Positions 45,707 through 53,767 of a stretch of 64,000 nt of DNA are shown in pieces. The DNA comes from Pontibacter diazotrophicus (GTDB lineage Bacteria > Bacteroidota > Bacteroidia > Cytophagales > Hymenobacteraceae). The notes under the pieces were generated by a model, which ran no database searches, was not told where the DNA came from, and was given only the letters and a program-made list of their open reading frames with translations. Each line of letters begins with the position of its first letter. Within the stretch, counting starts at the first letter, position 1. Position numbers and translations under genes: made by a program. Where the stretch lies: positions 274,231 through 338,230 of the forward strand of contig NZ_QRGR01000007.1 of assembly GCF_003367245.1 (NCBI RefSeq), in the 5' to 3' direction.

Positions 45707-45738
45707 AGGTAATCTATCCTGAATCAAAATCACAAAAT

Positions 45739-45772
45739 AAGTCCCCTGTCGCTTTTCAGCAGCAGGGGACTT
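45739..45772 (-). terminator. Terminator of pgk
   Basis: AAGTCCCCTG (45739-45748) and CAGGGGACTT (45763-45772) form a perfect 10-bp stem. On the minus strand it is followed by a T-rich tract. It lies about 30 bp after the pgk stop. Confidence 0.7.
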
Positions 45773-45802
45773 CAGAATTATTCTATAGAAAGAATCAGTA
45801 GG

Positions 45803-47002
45803 CTAGTAATCGTTACGCTCAATGGCGGCAACACCCGGAAGCGTTTTGCCTTCCATATACTCCAGCAGCGCGCCGCCACCAGTCGACACATAAGACACAC
45901 GGTCAGCGTAGCCCAGCTGGTTTACAGCAGCAGCAGAGTCACCACCGCCAATCAGGGAGTAAGCGCCACGGCTCGTAGCCTCTACCACAGCCTCGGCGAC
46001 AGCCTCAGTACCTACAGAGAAGTTAGACATCTCAAATACGCCCATTGGTCCGTTCCAAAGAATAGTTTTAGAATTGGCGATAACGGCAGCATACTCTTCG
46101 CGTGCGTTCGGGCCTATGTCCAGTCCCATCCAAAGAGGCTTGATGTGGTGGCTGAGGCAGGTATCAACATTGGCATCGTTGCTGAACGCATCGGCTACCA
46201 CAGAGTCTACCGGAATCATTAGCTGCACGCCTTTTTCGCGGGCCATGGCAATCAGGCGGCCCGCCAGTTCAACTTTGTCTTCTTCTACGAGCGAGGATCC
46301 AATGGTACCACCATCGGCTTTGATAAAGGTATAAGACATACCGCCGCCGATGATCAGGTTGTCTACCTTATCCAGCAGGCGCTCAATAATCAGGATTTTA
46401 TCGGAGATTTTGGCACCTCCCATAATAGCGGTATAAGGACGTTCCACGTTTTCGAGCACACGACGGGCATTTTCCAATTCAGCCTGCATCACGTACCCCA
46501 CCACCTTATCGTTCGGGAAGTAGCGCGCTACCACGGCTGTAGAGGCATGCTCCCGGTGCGCTGTTCCGAAGGCATCGTTCACATACACATCACCCAGGGC
46601 GGCCAGGTCTTTCGCAAATTCAGGGTCGCCTTTCTCCTCTGCTTTGTGGAAGCGAAGGTTCTCCAGCAACAGAATCATGCCTGGCTGCAGCTCATTTGCT
46701 AGCGTAGCAGCCTCCGGGCCTACACAGTCGTTGGCAAACATCACTGTCGTGTTAAATTCATCTTTCAAACGGGGTACAAGATGGATCAGCGAATACTTTT
46801 CCTCCGGTCCGCCTTTCGGGCGGCCAAGGTGCGACATCAGGATCACAGCCCCCCCATCGTCCAGGATTTTCTGAATAGTAGGAACTGCCGCTCTAATGCG
46901 GTTATCGTCTGTAATGTTGTAGTTTTCGTCGAGAGGCACGTTAAAATCCACGCGCACCAATGCCTTTTTTCCGGCAAAGTTATACTGGTCTACGGTTTTC
47001 AT
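45803..47002 (-). CDS. pgk: Phosphoglycerate kinase
   Basis: Glycolytic enzyme transferring phosphate from 1,3-bisphosphoglycerate to ADP. The 399-residue product carries the substrate-binding RVDFNVPLD (18-26), [24 protein letters not shown], the hinge and nucleotide-binding [21 protein letters not shown] and the C-terminal [13 protein letters not shown] with [14 protein letters not shown]. Length and motif order are canonical. Divergent from ddl; TATATTTG on the minus strand (47075-47068) is a probable -7 element about 65 bp upstream of the start. Confidence 0.97.
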   Translation of the reverse strand: MKTVDQYNFAGKKALVRVDFNVPLDENYNITDDNRIRAAVPTIQKILDDGGAVILMSHLGRPKGGPEEKYSLIHLVPRLKDEFNTTVMFANDCVGPEAATLANELQPGMILLLENLRFHKAEEKGDPEFAKDLAALGDVYVNDAFGTAHREHASTAVVARYFPNDKVVGYVMQAELENARRVLENVERPYTAIMGGAKISDKILIIERLLDKVDNLIIGGGMSYTFIKADGGTIGSSLVEEDKVELAGRLIAMAREKGVQLMIPVDSVVADAFSNDANVDTCLSHHIKPLWMGLDIGPNAREEYAAVIANSKTILWNGPMGVFEMSNFSVGTEAVAEAVVEATSRGAYSLIGGGDSAAAVNQLGYADRVSYVSTGGGALLEYMEGKTLPGVAAIERNDY

Positions 47003-47067
47003 GAAGTATATTGGGTTTCGTTATCCGATACTCGTTGTTCGTTAATTAGAAATTTTTGTTGCTGTGG

Positions 47068-47075
47068 CAAATATA
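47068..47075 (-). promoter_or_regulatory. Putative -7 promoter element of pgk
   Basis: TATATTTG on the minus strand matches the Bacteroidota consensus TAnnTTTG and leaves a 5' leader of about 60 bases before the ATG at 47002. No convincing -33 TTG is present at the normal spacing. Confidence 0.45.
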
Positions 47076-47256
47076 GTAAATTAGATATAAGTGGTGAGAG
47101 TAGGGTATTAGTTTGTAGAAGGAGTGGCGTATGCGGAAGGGGTAGTGCTAAGGTGCAAATCAATTGTACAGGTAGATAGTCCTTTATTTGCTCCAATTAG
47201 TCTGAAGATAAACTTTAAAAAACAACTAAAAACGTTAGCCTCACAAGCAACTGGCA

Positions 47257-47290
47257 TTTGCAGAAGTAGTGGCTAAATTTGTTACCTTTG
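47257..47290 (+). promoter_or_regulatory. Putative promoter of ddl (possibly leaderless)
   Basis: TTTG (47257-47260), a 22-base spacer and TACCTTTG (47283-47290) approximate the Bacteroidota -33/-7 consensus. The -7 element ends only 5 bases before the ATG at 47296, so transcription would begin at or next to the start codon. The match is by eye; the spacer is slightly long. Confidence 0.5.
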
Positions 47291-47295
47291 CAAGG

Positions 47296-49998
47296 ATGAA
47301 AGTAGGAATAATTTTCGGTGGGCCGTCACGTGAACGGGAGATTTCGTTTGCAGGAGGCCGTACGGTTTATGATAATTTAGATAAAGCCCTGTTTGAGGCA
47401 GTTCCCGTGTTTGTGGACAGCCTGGGCAACTTTATATTGCTGGATTGGCAGTATATCTACAAAGGCACCATCCGGGACTTTTACCCGCCGGTGGAGGCCC
47501 TGCCGGAGACGGAGCACGGCCTGCAGATATACATGGAATCGCTGGGCGAGCTGAGTATTGCCGAACAGGATGCTATTATCGCCAAAGCAGGCAAGCGCCT
47601 GATGCCGCATGAGTTTAAAAACCATTTCGACTTTGCGTTCCTGGCATTGCACGGCCCTTACGGGGAAGACGGCAGTATACAGGGCTTGCTGGAGTGGTAC
47701 CATATTCCATACTCCGGTTCAGGTATTCTGCCCTCCGCGATAGGCATCGACAAAGCCGCGCAGAAGGAGATGTTGAACCAGCACGGTTTTCCTACGCCTG
47801 ATTACAGCACCATCCAATACAGCGACTGGTCCGACCAGACAAAGCGCGGAAGAATATTTGAGCAATTGGTGGAGAAACTGGGTCTGCCTTTAGTATTAAA
47901 GGCGCCGCACCAGGGTTCTTCTATTGGTGTTTCCATTATCAAAGAAAATGATTTTGCCCAGTTTGAGGCAGGCGTAGAGCGCAGTTTCTTTACTAAAACC
48001 ATCCAGAAGAGCCAATGGCAGGCGCTGGGAGAAGAGAAGCAGGTAGCCAGCATGCGGCAACTGGTGGATATCCGAGAGGGAATCGGTATGCCGGTGCTGC
48101 TGCAGGACGGCAACATACTGTATCACCCGGAAGAACTGCTGCGTTATATTAACGAGACGTTCAGCAACGCTGATACCGAAAGCATTACCCTCACCAACAT
48201 AGAGCACGAGCAGCAGATTCTGGTAGAGGCCTTTATCAAAGGCAAGGAGTTCTCTTGTATTGTGGTGCAGGATGAGACGGGTAAAGCACTGGCCCTGCCG
48301 CCAACTGAGATTGTGAAGGGCAGCGAAGTGTTTGATTACCGCTCTAAATACCTGCCTGGCCTGAGCCGCAAAATCACACCTATCAACCTGCTAACAGAGC
48401 AGATACAGGAGATCCGTCAGGCCTGCAGCAAGCTGTTTAAGAACTTTGGCTTTAATGTGTATGCCCGTCTGGATGGCTTTATCACAGAAAGCGGTGAGAT
48501 ATTCTTGAATGACCCGAACACCACGTCCGGCATGTTGCCCTCGTCGTTCTTTTTCCATCAGGCTGCCGAAATCGGTCTGAACCCCTCGCAGTTCCTGACC
48601 TACATTATCCGCACGTCGGTGGCCGAGCGATTAAAGTCTGGCAAAGACACGGTGAAGCTGACGCGACTGCTGCAGCAGCTGGATGGTGCGATTCGGGATG
48701 AGCAGGCGCACCGGCAGGATAAGATCCGGGTGGGCGTGATCATGGGCGGATACTCTTCAGAACGCCATATTTCTGTGGAGAGCGGCCGTAATATTTACGA
48801 AAAGCTTTCTTCGTCTACCAAGTATGAGCCGTTGCCCATCTTCCTAACGGGAAGCAACGAAGCGCATCGCCTGTATACTATACCGGTGAACATCATGCTG
48901 AAAGACAATGCAGACGATGTAAAGGAGAAAATCCACCATTTTGAGCAGGGCGGTAAGCCGCACCCGGTGCTGGCGCAGATAATAGAAGAGGCAGAAAGCA
49001 TTACGCGCAAATACACCGGCCGCAGCTTGCAGGAGCCGCAGCGCATCACGTACGCCCAGCTGAAGAACCTGGTGGATGCGGTATTCATTGCCTTGCACGG
49101 TCGTCCGGGTGAGGATGGTGCTTTACAGACAGAGCTGGAGAAACTGCACATCCCGTACAACGGTTCCGGCATCCGCTCTTCCCGCATCACCATCAATAAA
49201 TACGAAACCAACGAGATTCTCGCCAAACATGGGGTTCCGGTGGCAAAGCACCAGATGGCTTTAAAAGAAGACTGGCTAAAAGATAAAGAACTCTTTTTCC
49301 AGGGAATAGAAGCGGAGTTTCCTTATCCGTTCATTGCCAAGCCTGCAGACGATGGTTGTAGTTCTGCTGTAAAGAAGATCAAGAACCGCCGGGAACTGGA
49401 GGCATTCAGTACATTGATGTTCCGTGAGATGGAGGAACTGGACACTGAGTGCGCCCGCACCCTTTCGCTGGGCTTCAAAGAGGAATTCCCGAACAAAGCA
49501 GGCTTTCTGGTGGAGACACTGATTTCGAGGAACGGCGCGAAGCACTTTCTGGAAGTAACAGGCGGCCTGCTGACCAAGTATGGTCCGGATGGCACAGTGG
49601 ATTACGAAGTGTTTGAGGCTTCGGAAGCGCTGGCGGAAGGAGAAGTGCTGTCTTTAGAAGAAAAATTCCTGGCGGGTGAAGGACAAAACATCACACCGGC
49701 ACGTTATGCTGCTGACCCGGTACGCCGGCAGAAAATATCAGACAAGGTGAAGGAGGATTTGAAGCGTGTGGCGCAGATTTTGCAGATTGAAGGATACGCC
49801 CGTATCGATGCGTTTGTCCGCATTCTGGAGAACGACGAGGTGGAAACGATCATCATTGAGGTGAATTCCCTGCCAGGCATGACGCCAGCCACCTGTATCT
49901 TCCACCAAACGGCCATCAACGGGTACAAACCATACGATTTCATCAACAGGATTCTGCAGTTCGGCATCGAGCGCAATAGAATGAAAGTGATGCAATGA
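47296..49998 (+). CDS. ddl: Tandem (fused) D-alanine--D-alanine ligase
   Basis: A 900-residue protein containing two complete ATP-grasp Ddl modules; ordinary Ddl is about 310-370 residues. Module 1 (about 1-465): GGPSRERE (8-15), LHGPYGEDGSIQGLLE, HQGSSIG (about 205-211) and a variant Mg site NDPNTTSGML (about 405-414) in place of E-x-N-T-x-P-G-M. Module 2 (from about 475): GGYSSERHIS, LHGRPGEDGALQTELE, a variant DDGCSSA loop (about 685-691) and the canonical EVNSLPGMTP (about 855). Each module keeps one canonical and one altered site, suggesting divided labour. ATG at 47296 (MKVGIIFGGPS) is chosen over an earlier in-frame start because Ddl begins at this strand. The PASTA gene follows, as in other Bacteroidota. 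Confidence 0.88.
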   Translation: MKVGIIFGGPSREREISFAGGRTVYDNLDKALFEAVPVFVDSLGNFILLDWQYIYKGTIRDFYPPVEALPETEHGLQIYMESLGELSIAEQDAIIAKAGKRLMPHEFKNHFDFAFLALHGPYGEDGSIQGLLEWYHIPYSGSGILPSAIGIDKAAQKEMLNQHGFPTPDYSTIQYSDWSDQTKRGRIFEQLVEKLGLPLVLKAPHQGSSIGVSIIKENDFAQFEAGVERSFFTKTIQKSQWQALGEEKQVASMRQLVDIREGIGMPVLLQDGNILYHPEELLRYINETFSNADTESITLTNIEHEQQILVEAFIKGKEFSCIVVQDETGKALALPPTEIVKGSEVFDYRSKYLPGLSRKITPINLLTEQIQEIRQACSKLFKNFGFNVYARLDGFITESGEIFLNDPNTTSGMLPSSFFFHQAAEIGLNPSQFLTYIIRTSVAERLKSGKDTVKLTRLLQQLDGAIRDEQAHRQDKIRVGVIMGGYSSERHISVESGRNIYEKLSSSTKYEPLPIFLTGSNEAHRLYTIPVNIMLKDNADDVKEKIHHFEQGGKPHPVLAQIIEEAESITRKYTGRSLQEPQRITYAQLKNLVDAVFIALHGRPGEDGALQTELEKLHIPYNGSGIRSSRITINKYETNEILAKHGVPVAKHQMALKEDWLKDKELFFQGIEAEFPYPFIAKPADDGCSSAVKKIKNRRELEAFSTLMFREMEELDTECARTLSLGFKEEFPNKAGFLVETLISRNGAKHFLEVTGGLLTKYGPDGTVDYEVFEASEALAEGEVLSLEEKFLAGEGQNITPARYAADPVRRQKISDKVKEDLKRVAQILQIEGYARIDAFVRILENDEVETIIIEVNSLPGMTPATCIFHQTAINGYKPYDFINRILQFGIERNRMKVMQ

Positions 49999-50045
49999 AG
50001 TTTGGAAGTTAGAGAGTTAGAAAGTGAATGCGCTATTCGCTGGCG

Positions 50046-50148
50046 CGAATCTCCAGATTCGTGACGTAGGGTGAGTGTTGAGTCTCCGACTCAACTGGGC
50101 CTCTGGCCCAGGAAGTAGATACGAGAGAAGGCCCTTGCGCCACGTATC
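50046..50148. repeat. Cluster of mini-hairpins with shared geometry
   Basis: Three consecutive perfect hairpins: CGAATCT-CC-AGATTCG (50046-50061), GTTGAGTC-TCC-GACTCAAC (50077-50095) and CTGGGCC-TCT-GGCCCAG (50095-50111). A fourth pair, GATACG (50118-50123) with CGTATC (50143-50148), follows. Stems of 7-8 bp and loops of 2-3 pyrimidines recur although the stem sequences are unrelated. Confidence 0.8.
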
Positions 50149-50200
50149 AATTTTTAACCAACAAGTACAGTATCAGTGAAGTAGCACTGACAGTCGTTAA

Positions 50201-50346
50201 GTCCTCCTTCGAAGGGGGTAGGGGGATGAAAGGCTGCTGGATGAGTAATAAACGTCGGCTAAACGCAGATCAGATTTACATCAATCTGTTTTGACAGAGT
50301 TATCCGCATAAGCAAAAATCATCCCCAGCCCCCTTCGAAGGGGGAC
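50201..50346. repeat. MITE/REP-like element with terminal inverted repeats (GTCC family)
   Basis: Left end 50201-50229 (GTCCTCCTTCGAAGGGGGTA...) and right end 50319-50346 are inverted repeats of about 28 bp with few mismatches; each end also contains its own small palindrome CCTTCGAAGG. The interior (about 90 bp) differs from the element at 44300-44431. It carries no coding capacity. Confidence 0.75.
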
Positions 50347-50437
50347 AAAAAGAAGTAGTATTAATACCAGGAAAACATAGTCTGAAAGAGTCTTTCATCT
50401 TTTGTCTAATGTCTTTTGTCTCTTTTATAGATTAAAA

Positions 50438-51214
50438 ATGTTCAAAGCGAAATCTTTTTTAAGTGTTCTAATACACCTGCTGCTGATGGCAGTCGTGATG
50501 GTGGCATTGATTGTAGGCTTCTTTTATTATTACCTGCCCTCCACCACAAACCACGGCGAAAGCATTGCAGTGCCGCGGATAGAAGGTATGCAGCTGACTG
50601 ATGCGGAAGATCTGTTGGAGGAACGCAACCTACGCTTCTTTATCAACGACTCCAGCTATAACTCCAACTTAGCGCCTTACACCATCCTGACGCAGGATCC
50701 GGCGCCGGAAGCAAGCGTGAAGGAAAACCGCAAAGTTTACATCAGCGTGAACATGAAGAACCCGCCGATGATAAAGATGCCGAAGCTCATTGATGGCTCG
50801 GTGAAAAACGCGGAGCTTATTCTGAAAAGCTACGACTTGAAGAAGGGTGAGATTACACAAGTGCCGGACCTGCAGCAGAACGCCGTGCTGAAGCAATTCG
50901 TGAATGGCAAAGAGGTAAAGCCAGGTGAAATGATTCCGAAGGGCTCTGTGGTGGACCTGCACGTGGGCGATGGCCTCGGTAATACAGAGTTTGAAGTGCC
51001 TGAAGTGATTGGTATGCCGGTAGATGAGGCATCTGTGCTGCTGGTAGGGCAAGGGCTTCAGATAGGCAACATCATTTATGTACAGGGCAGCGAAGAACCG
51101 GATGGCACTGTGCTGAAGCAGCGCCCGTTTGCTGAGGTAGGCGCCAAGATTCGCGTAGGCGAACTGGTAGACCTATGGGTGGCTGGTGAGGAGCCGGTAA
51201 TGGGCATTGATTAA
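50438..51214 (+). CDS. PASTA domain membrane protein
   Basis: A 258-residue protein with a short cytoplasmic start, one membrane span (about 8-34, ending GFFYYYLP) and three extracytoplasmic PASTA repeats: IAVPRIEGMQLTDAEDLLEE, IKMPKLIDGSVKNAELILKS and FEVPEVIGMPVDEASVLLVG. PASTA domains bind cell-wall precursors or muropeptides. There is no kinase or transpeptidase domain attached. Its place directly after ddl, although separated by repeats, supports a role in cell-wall synthesis or sensing. ATG at 50438 gives a normal membrane-protein start; an in-frame alternative lies 12 codons upstream. Confidence 0.9.
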   Translation: MFKAKSFLSVLIHLLLMAVVMVALIVGFFYYYLPSTTNHGESIAVPRIEGMQLTDAEDLLEERNLRFFINDSSYNSNLAPYTILTQDPAPEASVKENRKVYISVNMKNPPMIKMPKLIDGSVKNAELILKSYDLKKGEITQVPDLQQNAVLKQFVNGKEVKPGEMIPKGSVVDLHVGDGLGNTEFEVPEVIGMPVDEASVLLVGQGLQIGNIIYVQGSEEPDGTVLKQRPFAEVGAKIRVGELVDLWVAGEEPVMGID

Positions 51215-51233
51215 TTCAGAAGAAAAAAAGAAC

Positions 51234-51261
51234 AAGCGCCTGCCAGAAATGGCGGGCGCTT
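51234..51261 (+). terminator. Intrinsic terminator of the PASTA gene
   Basis: AAGCGCCTGCCA (51234-51245) pairs with TGGCGGGCGCTT (51250-51261) with one G-T wobble around GAAA, followed by a short T-stretch. Confidence 0.75.
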
Positions 51262-51285
51262 TCGTTGTAGAGATAAAGCAGTAAC

Positions 51286-53106
51286 ATGAGAAAGCCGCTG
51301 GTACTTATTCTTTTCTTTCTTTGGAGTGGAGTGGCAGCTATGGCACAGGCCATTCTGCAACCACTGCAGCAGGAAATGCGCCAGATTCAGCGGAGCACTG
51401 CAAAGCCTTTGCGTTCGACTGCCGCTGCTGCAGTCTCCCTACCTTTCTTTGATGACTTTGCTGCCACCACAGTAGCGCCCGATCCATCACGCTGGCAGAA
51501 TGGCGGCGTATACATCAACAACCGCTTCGGGTTTGAGCCAATCACTATTAACGTTGCCACTTTTGATGGGCTTAATGCCGCCGGACAACCCTATGTCCCC
51601 GAGTCTGTTGGGGCAGGAGCTTCAGATACGCTTACTTCCGAACCTATTCTGTTAGGCAGCCTCAACCCCGGCGATTCCGTCTACCTCAGCTTCTATTGGC
51701 AGTCGGGGGGTATAGGCGATGTGCCGGACCTGACAGAGAGCAACCTGCGTTACCTGCAACTGGAGTTTAAAGACAACACCGGCACCTGGAATCAGGTATG
51801 GCGACAGCCAGCTCCAGGCGTGGTCACCGACTTTGCGCAGGTTTTTGTCGGGCTGCGGGAGCCCCGGTATTTCCACGATGATTTCCAGTTCCGCTTCCGG
51901 AATGTGGGGCAGCGCAATGGCTTGGCCGACGTCTGGAACGTGGACTATGTGGAGCTTGGCAGCAACCGTAGCAAAGGACAAAACACCACCCGCGATATCG
52001 CCATTAGTGAGGGCGTGAGCAAGCTGCTGGAGCATTACACTGCCATGCCTGCCCGTCAGTTCAGGGCAAACCCTACCGGCGAACTGGCGGAAGAGGTGCG
52101 GGCAACGCTGAATAACTTAGGTGGCTTACCGGGTGCTATCAGCTGGCGCGGGTATATCAAGCAGTTAAACGAAGCTACCGCCGATACTTTTCTGCGCGGA
52201 CAGGCCCTAATTCCGGGCGCCGCCCGCCAGTATGAGGTGACAGGAACACCTACTCTGGATGCCATCCAGGTGCCAGCGAGCGGACCTTTTACCTTACTCC
52301 ACGGCATCCGGCTGGACACAAGGGAGCAGGACCCGCTGCAACGCGCCAACGACAGTACAGAACGCAAAACAAATTTTGCCGACTATTACGCCTACGACGA
52401 TGGAACGGCAGAGGCAGGCTTCAGCTTCTTAGGGACAGGAAATGTGCAGGTGGCGCAGCGTTTTGACCTGAACGAGCCAGACCAACTCAGTGGCTTTCGG
52501 GTGTACTTCCCGCGCGTTGGAAGAGACCTTTCCGGTTCTCCTCTTATCTTTAAGATATGGGCTGAACAGGATAGCGTGCCGGGGGAAACATTGCATCAGC
52601 AAAGCTTCCAGATACAGTACAGCGATACCCTCAACGAGTTTTACGAAGTGCAGCTTTCTAAGCTGGTTCCGGTAGAGGGGAGCTTCTATATCGGTTGGTC
52701 GCAGGGAGGAAACACCTATGTAAACATCGGGTTTGATAAAAACGAGCGTGCTACGGACCGCCGCTTCACGTATACCCCTTCGGGTGGATGGATAGGCGAA
52801 ACAACGCTGGAGGGAGCCATCATGATGCGCCCGGTACTGGTAGGTGAGGCCCTGGGTGTTGAGGATGATTTAGCTGCCGCCAGCATGCGCGTGTTCCCTA
52901 ATCCGTCCAGGGGGGAAGTGTTCATCAATGAGCCCTACGAGCAGGTATCTGTTTTCGATATCACCGGTAAAAAAGTCCATAGCCAGACCTATGCCGGACC
53001 AGCGCAGCCCATAAACCTGCGCCACCTGGCACCAGGACTCTATACTTTGCGTATTCAAACAAGAAAAGCAATTGTCAACAAAAAACTAATACTGACGAAA
53101 CTATGA
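51286..53106 (+). CDS. T9SS type A sorting domain protein, function unknown
   Basis: A 606-residue exported protein. The signal peptide (LVLILFFLWSGVAAMAQ) is followed by a beta-rich region with PFFDDFAA, SRWQNGGVYINNRFG and LDTREQDPLQR. It ends in a Por-type sorting domain (about 535-606: VFPNPSRGEVFINEP, VSVFDITGKKVHSQ, LAPGLYTLRIQT, KKLILTKL), so it is secreted across the outer membrane by the type IX system. The central domain has no enzyme motif I recognise; a cell-surface or gliding-related role is possible. Its TGA overlaps the start codon of the rhodanese gene. Confidence 0.85.
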   Translation: MRKPLVLILFFLWSGVAAMAQAILQPLQQEMRQIQRSTAKPLRSTAAAAVSLPFFDDFAATTVAPDPSRWQNGGVYINNRFGFEPITINVATFDGLNAAGQPYVPESVGAGASDTLTSEPILLGSLNPGDSVYLSFYWQSGGIGDVPDLTESNLRYLQLEFKDNTGTWNQVWRQPAPGVVTDFAQVFVGLREPRYFHDDFQFRFRNVGQRNGLADVWNVDYVELGSNRSKGQNTTRDIAISEGVSKLLEHYTAMPARQFRANPTGELAEEVRATLNNLGGLPGAISWRGYIKQLNEATADTFLRGQALIPGAARQYEVTGTPTLDAIQVPASGPFTLLHGIRLDTREQDPLQRANDSTERKTNFADYYAYDDGTAEAGFSFLGTGNVQVAQRFDLNEPDQLSGFRVYFPRVGRDLSGSPLIFKIWAEQDSVPGETLHQQSFQIQYSDTLNEFYEVQLSKLVPVEGSFYIGWSQGGNTYVNIGFDKNERATDRRFTYTPSGGWIGETTLEGAIMMRPVLVGEALGVEDDLAAASMRVFPNPSRGEVFINEPYEQVSVFDITGKKVHSQTYAGPAQPINLRHLAPGLYTLRIQTRKAIVNKKLILTKL

Positions 53107-53411
53107 TTACTTCATCACAAGACATTACAGCAGAAGAATTAAAGGAGCGCCTGAACAAAGGAGAAACTCCAGTTATTATAGATGTGCGGGAGGATTGGGA
53201 ATACCAGGAAGCAAATATTGCCGGTGCTAAAAACATCCCCCTCGGCGCTTTACCTACACGCCTCGACGACATAGAGGACTATAAAGACCAGGAAGTGATA
53301 GTGCAGTGCCGCTCCGGTGCCCGCTCTGCCAACGCCAAAGCGTTTCTGCAGCAGCAGGGCTTCAGCAATGTGCGCAACCTGCTGGGCGGTATTCTGGCAT
53401 ACCAAGGCTAA
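53103..53411 (+). CDS. Rhodanese-like domain protein
   Basis: A 102-residue cytoplasmic single-domain sulfurtransferase. The fold markers are IIDVREDWEYQEANIAGAKN (in two pieces around 26-44) and the active-site loop CRSGARS with Cys69. Length typical for GlpE/PspE-like proteins, which carry persulfide sulfur. It starts within an ATGA overlap with the T9SS gene, so the two are translationally coupled although one product is cytoplasmic and the other is secreted. Confidence 0.93.
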   Translation: MITSSQDITAEELKERLNKGETPVIIDVREDWEYQEANIAGAKNIPLGALPTRLDDIEDYKDQEVIVQCRSGARSANAKAFLQQQGFSNVRNLLGGILAYQG

Positions 53412-53767
53412 ACACCTGCGCAGGCCTATAGTAACTGTATTAAATTTATACTAAAGGTAGAGAGGCATCAGGCTTTTCTACCTTTTTGTACCTGCTGCTG
53501 TCCCTGTTTTCATAAAGCAGGATACAGTCTTCTGACACATGTTAAATTGTATTTAAATTCTGTGGTTTAACATTGAAAAACAAGATAGTGCTAGAGTGAT
53601 TTTCCGACTTGCGAATGGAAAAGCTATATTCTTTATGAAGGAGGAGATAAAAAGGGTATAAGTATACTTTATGTTAGAATGGTCAAAATCCGCAGTATAT
53701 GCGATTTCGTACTTAGATTTTATTCTCACCTAAAGCATTTTATGTCATACTTTTATCCATCCACCTT
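53412..53767. other. Intergenic region upstream of the subtilase gene
   Basis: A 356-bp AT-rich gap. AAGGAGGAGAT at 53639 looks like a ribosome-binding site but no frame follows it. No promoter with both consensus parts was found. Confidence 0.35.

Larger units (their letters stand above)
49999..50437. other. Repeat-rich gap between ddl and the PASTA gene
   Basis: This 439-bp gap has no gene. It holds a cluster of short hairpins (50046-50148) and a 146-bp MITE/REP-like element (50201-50346), followed by TTTTGTCT direct repeats just before the PASTA start. Confidence 0.7.
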
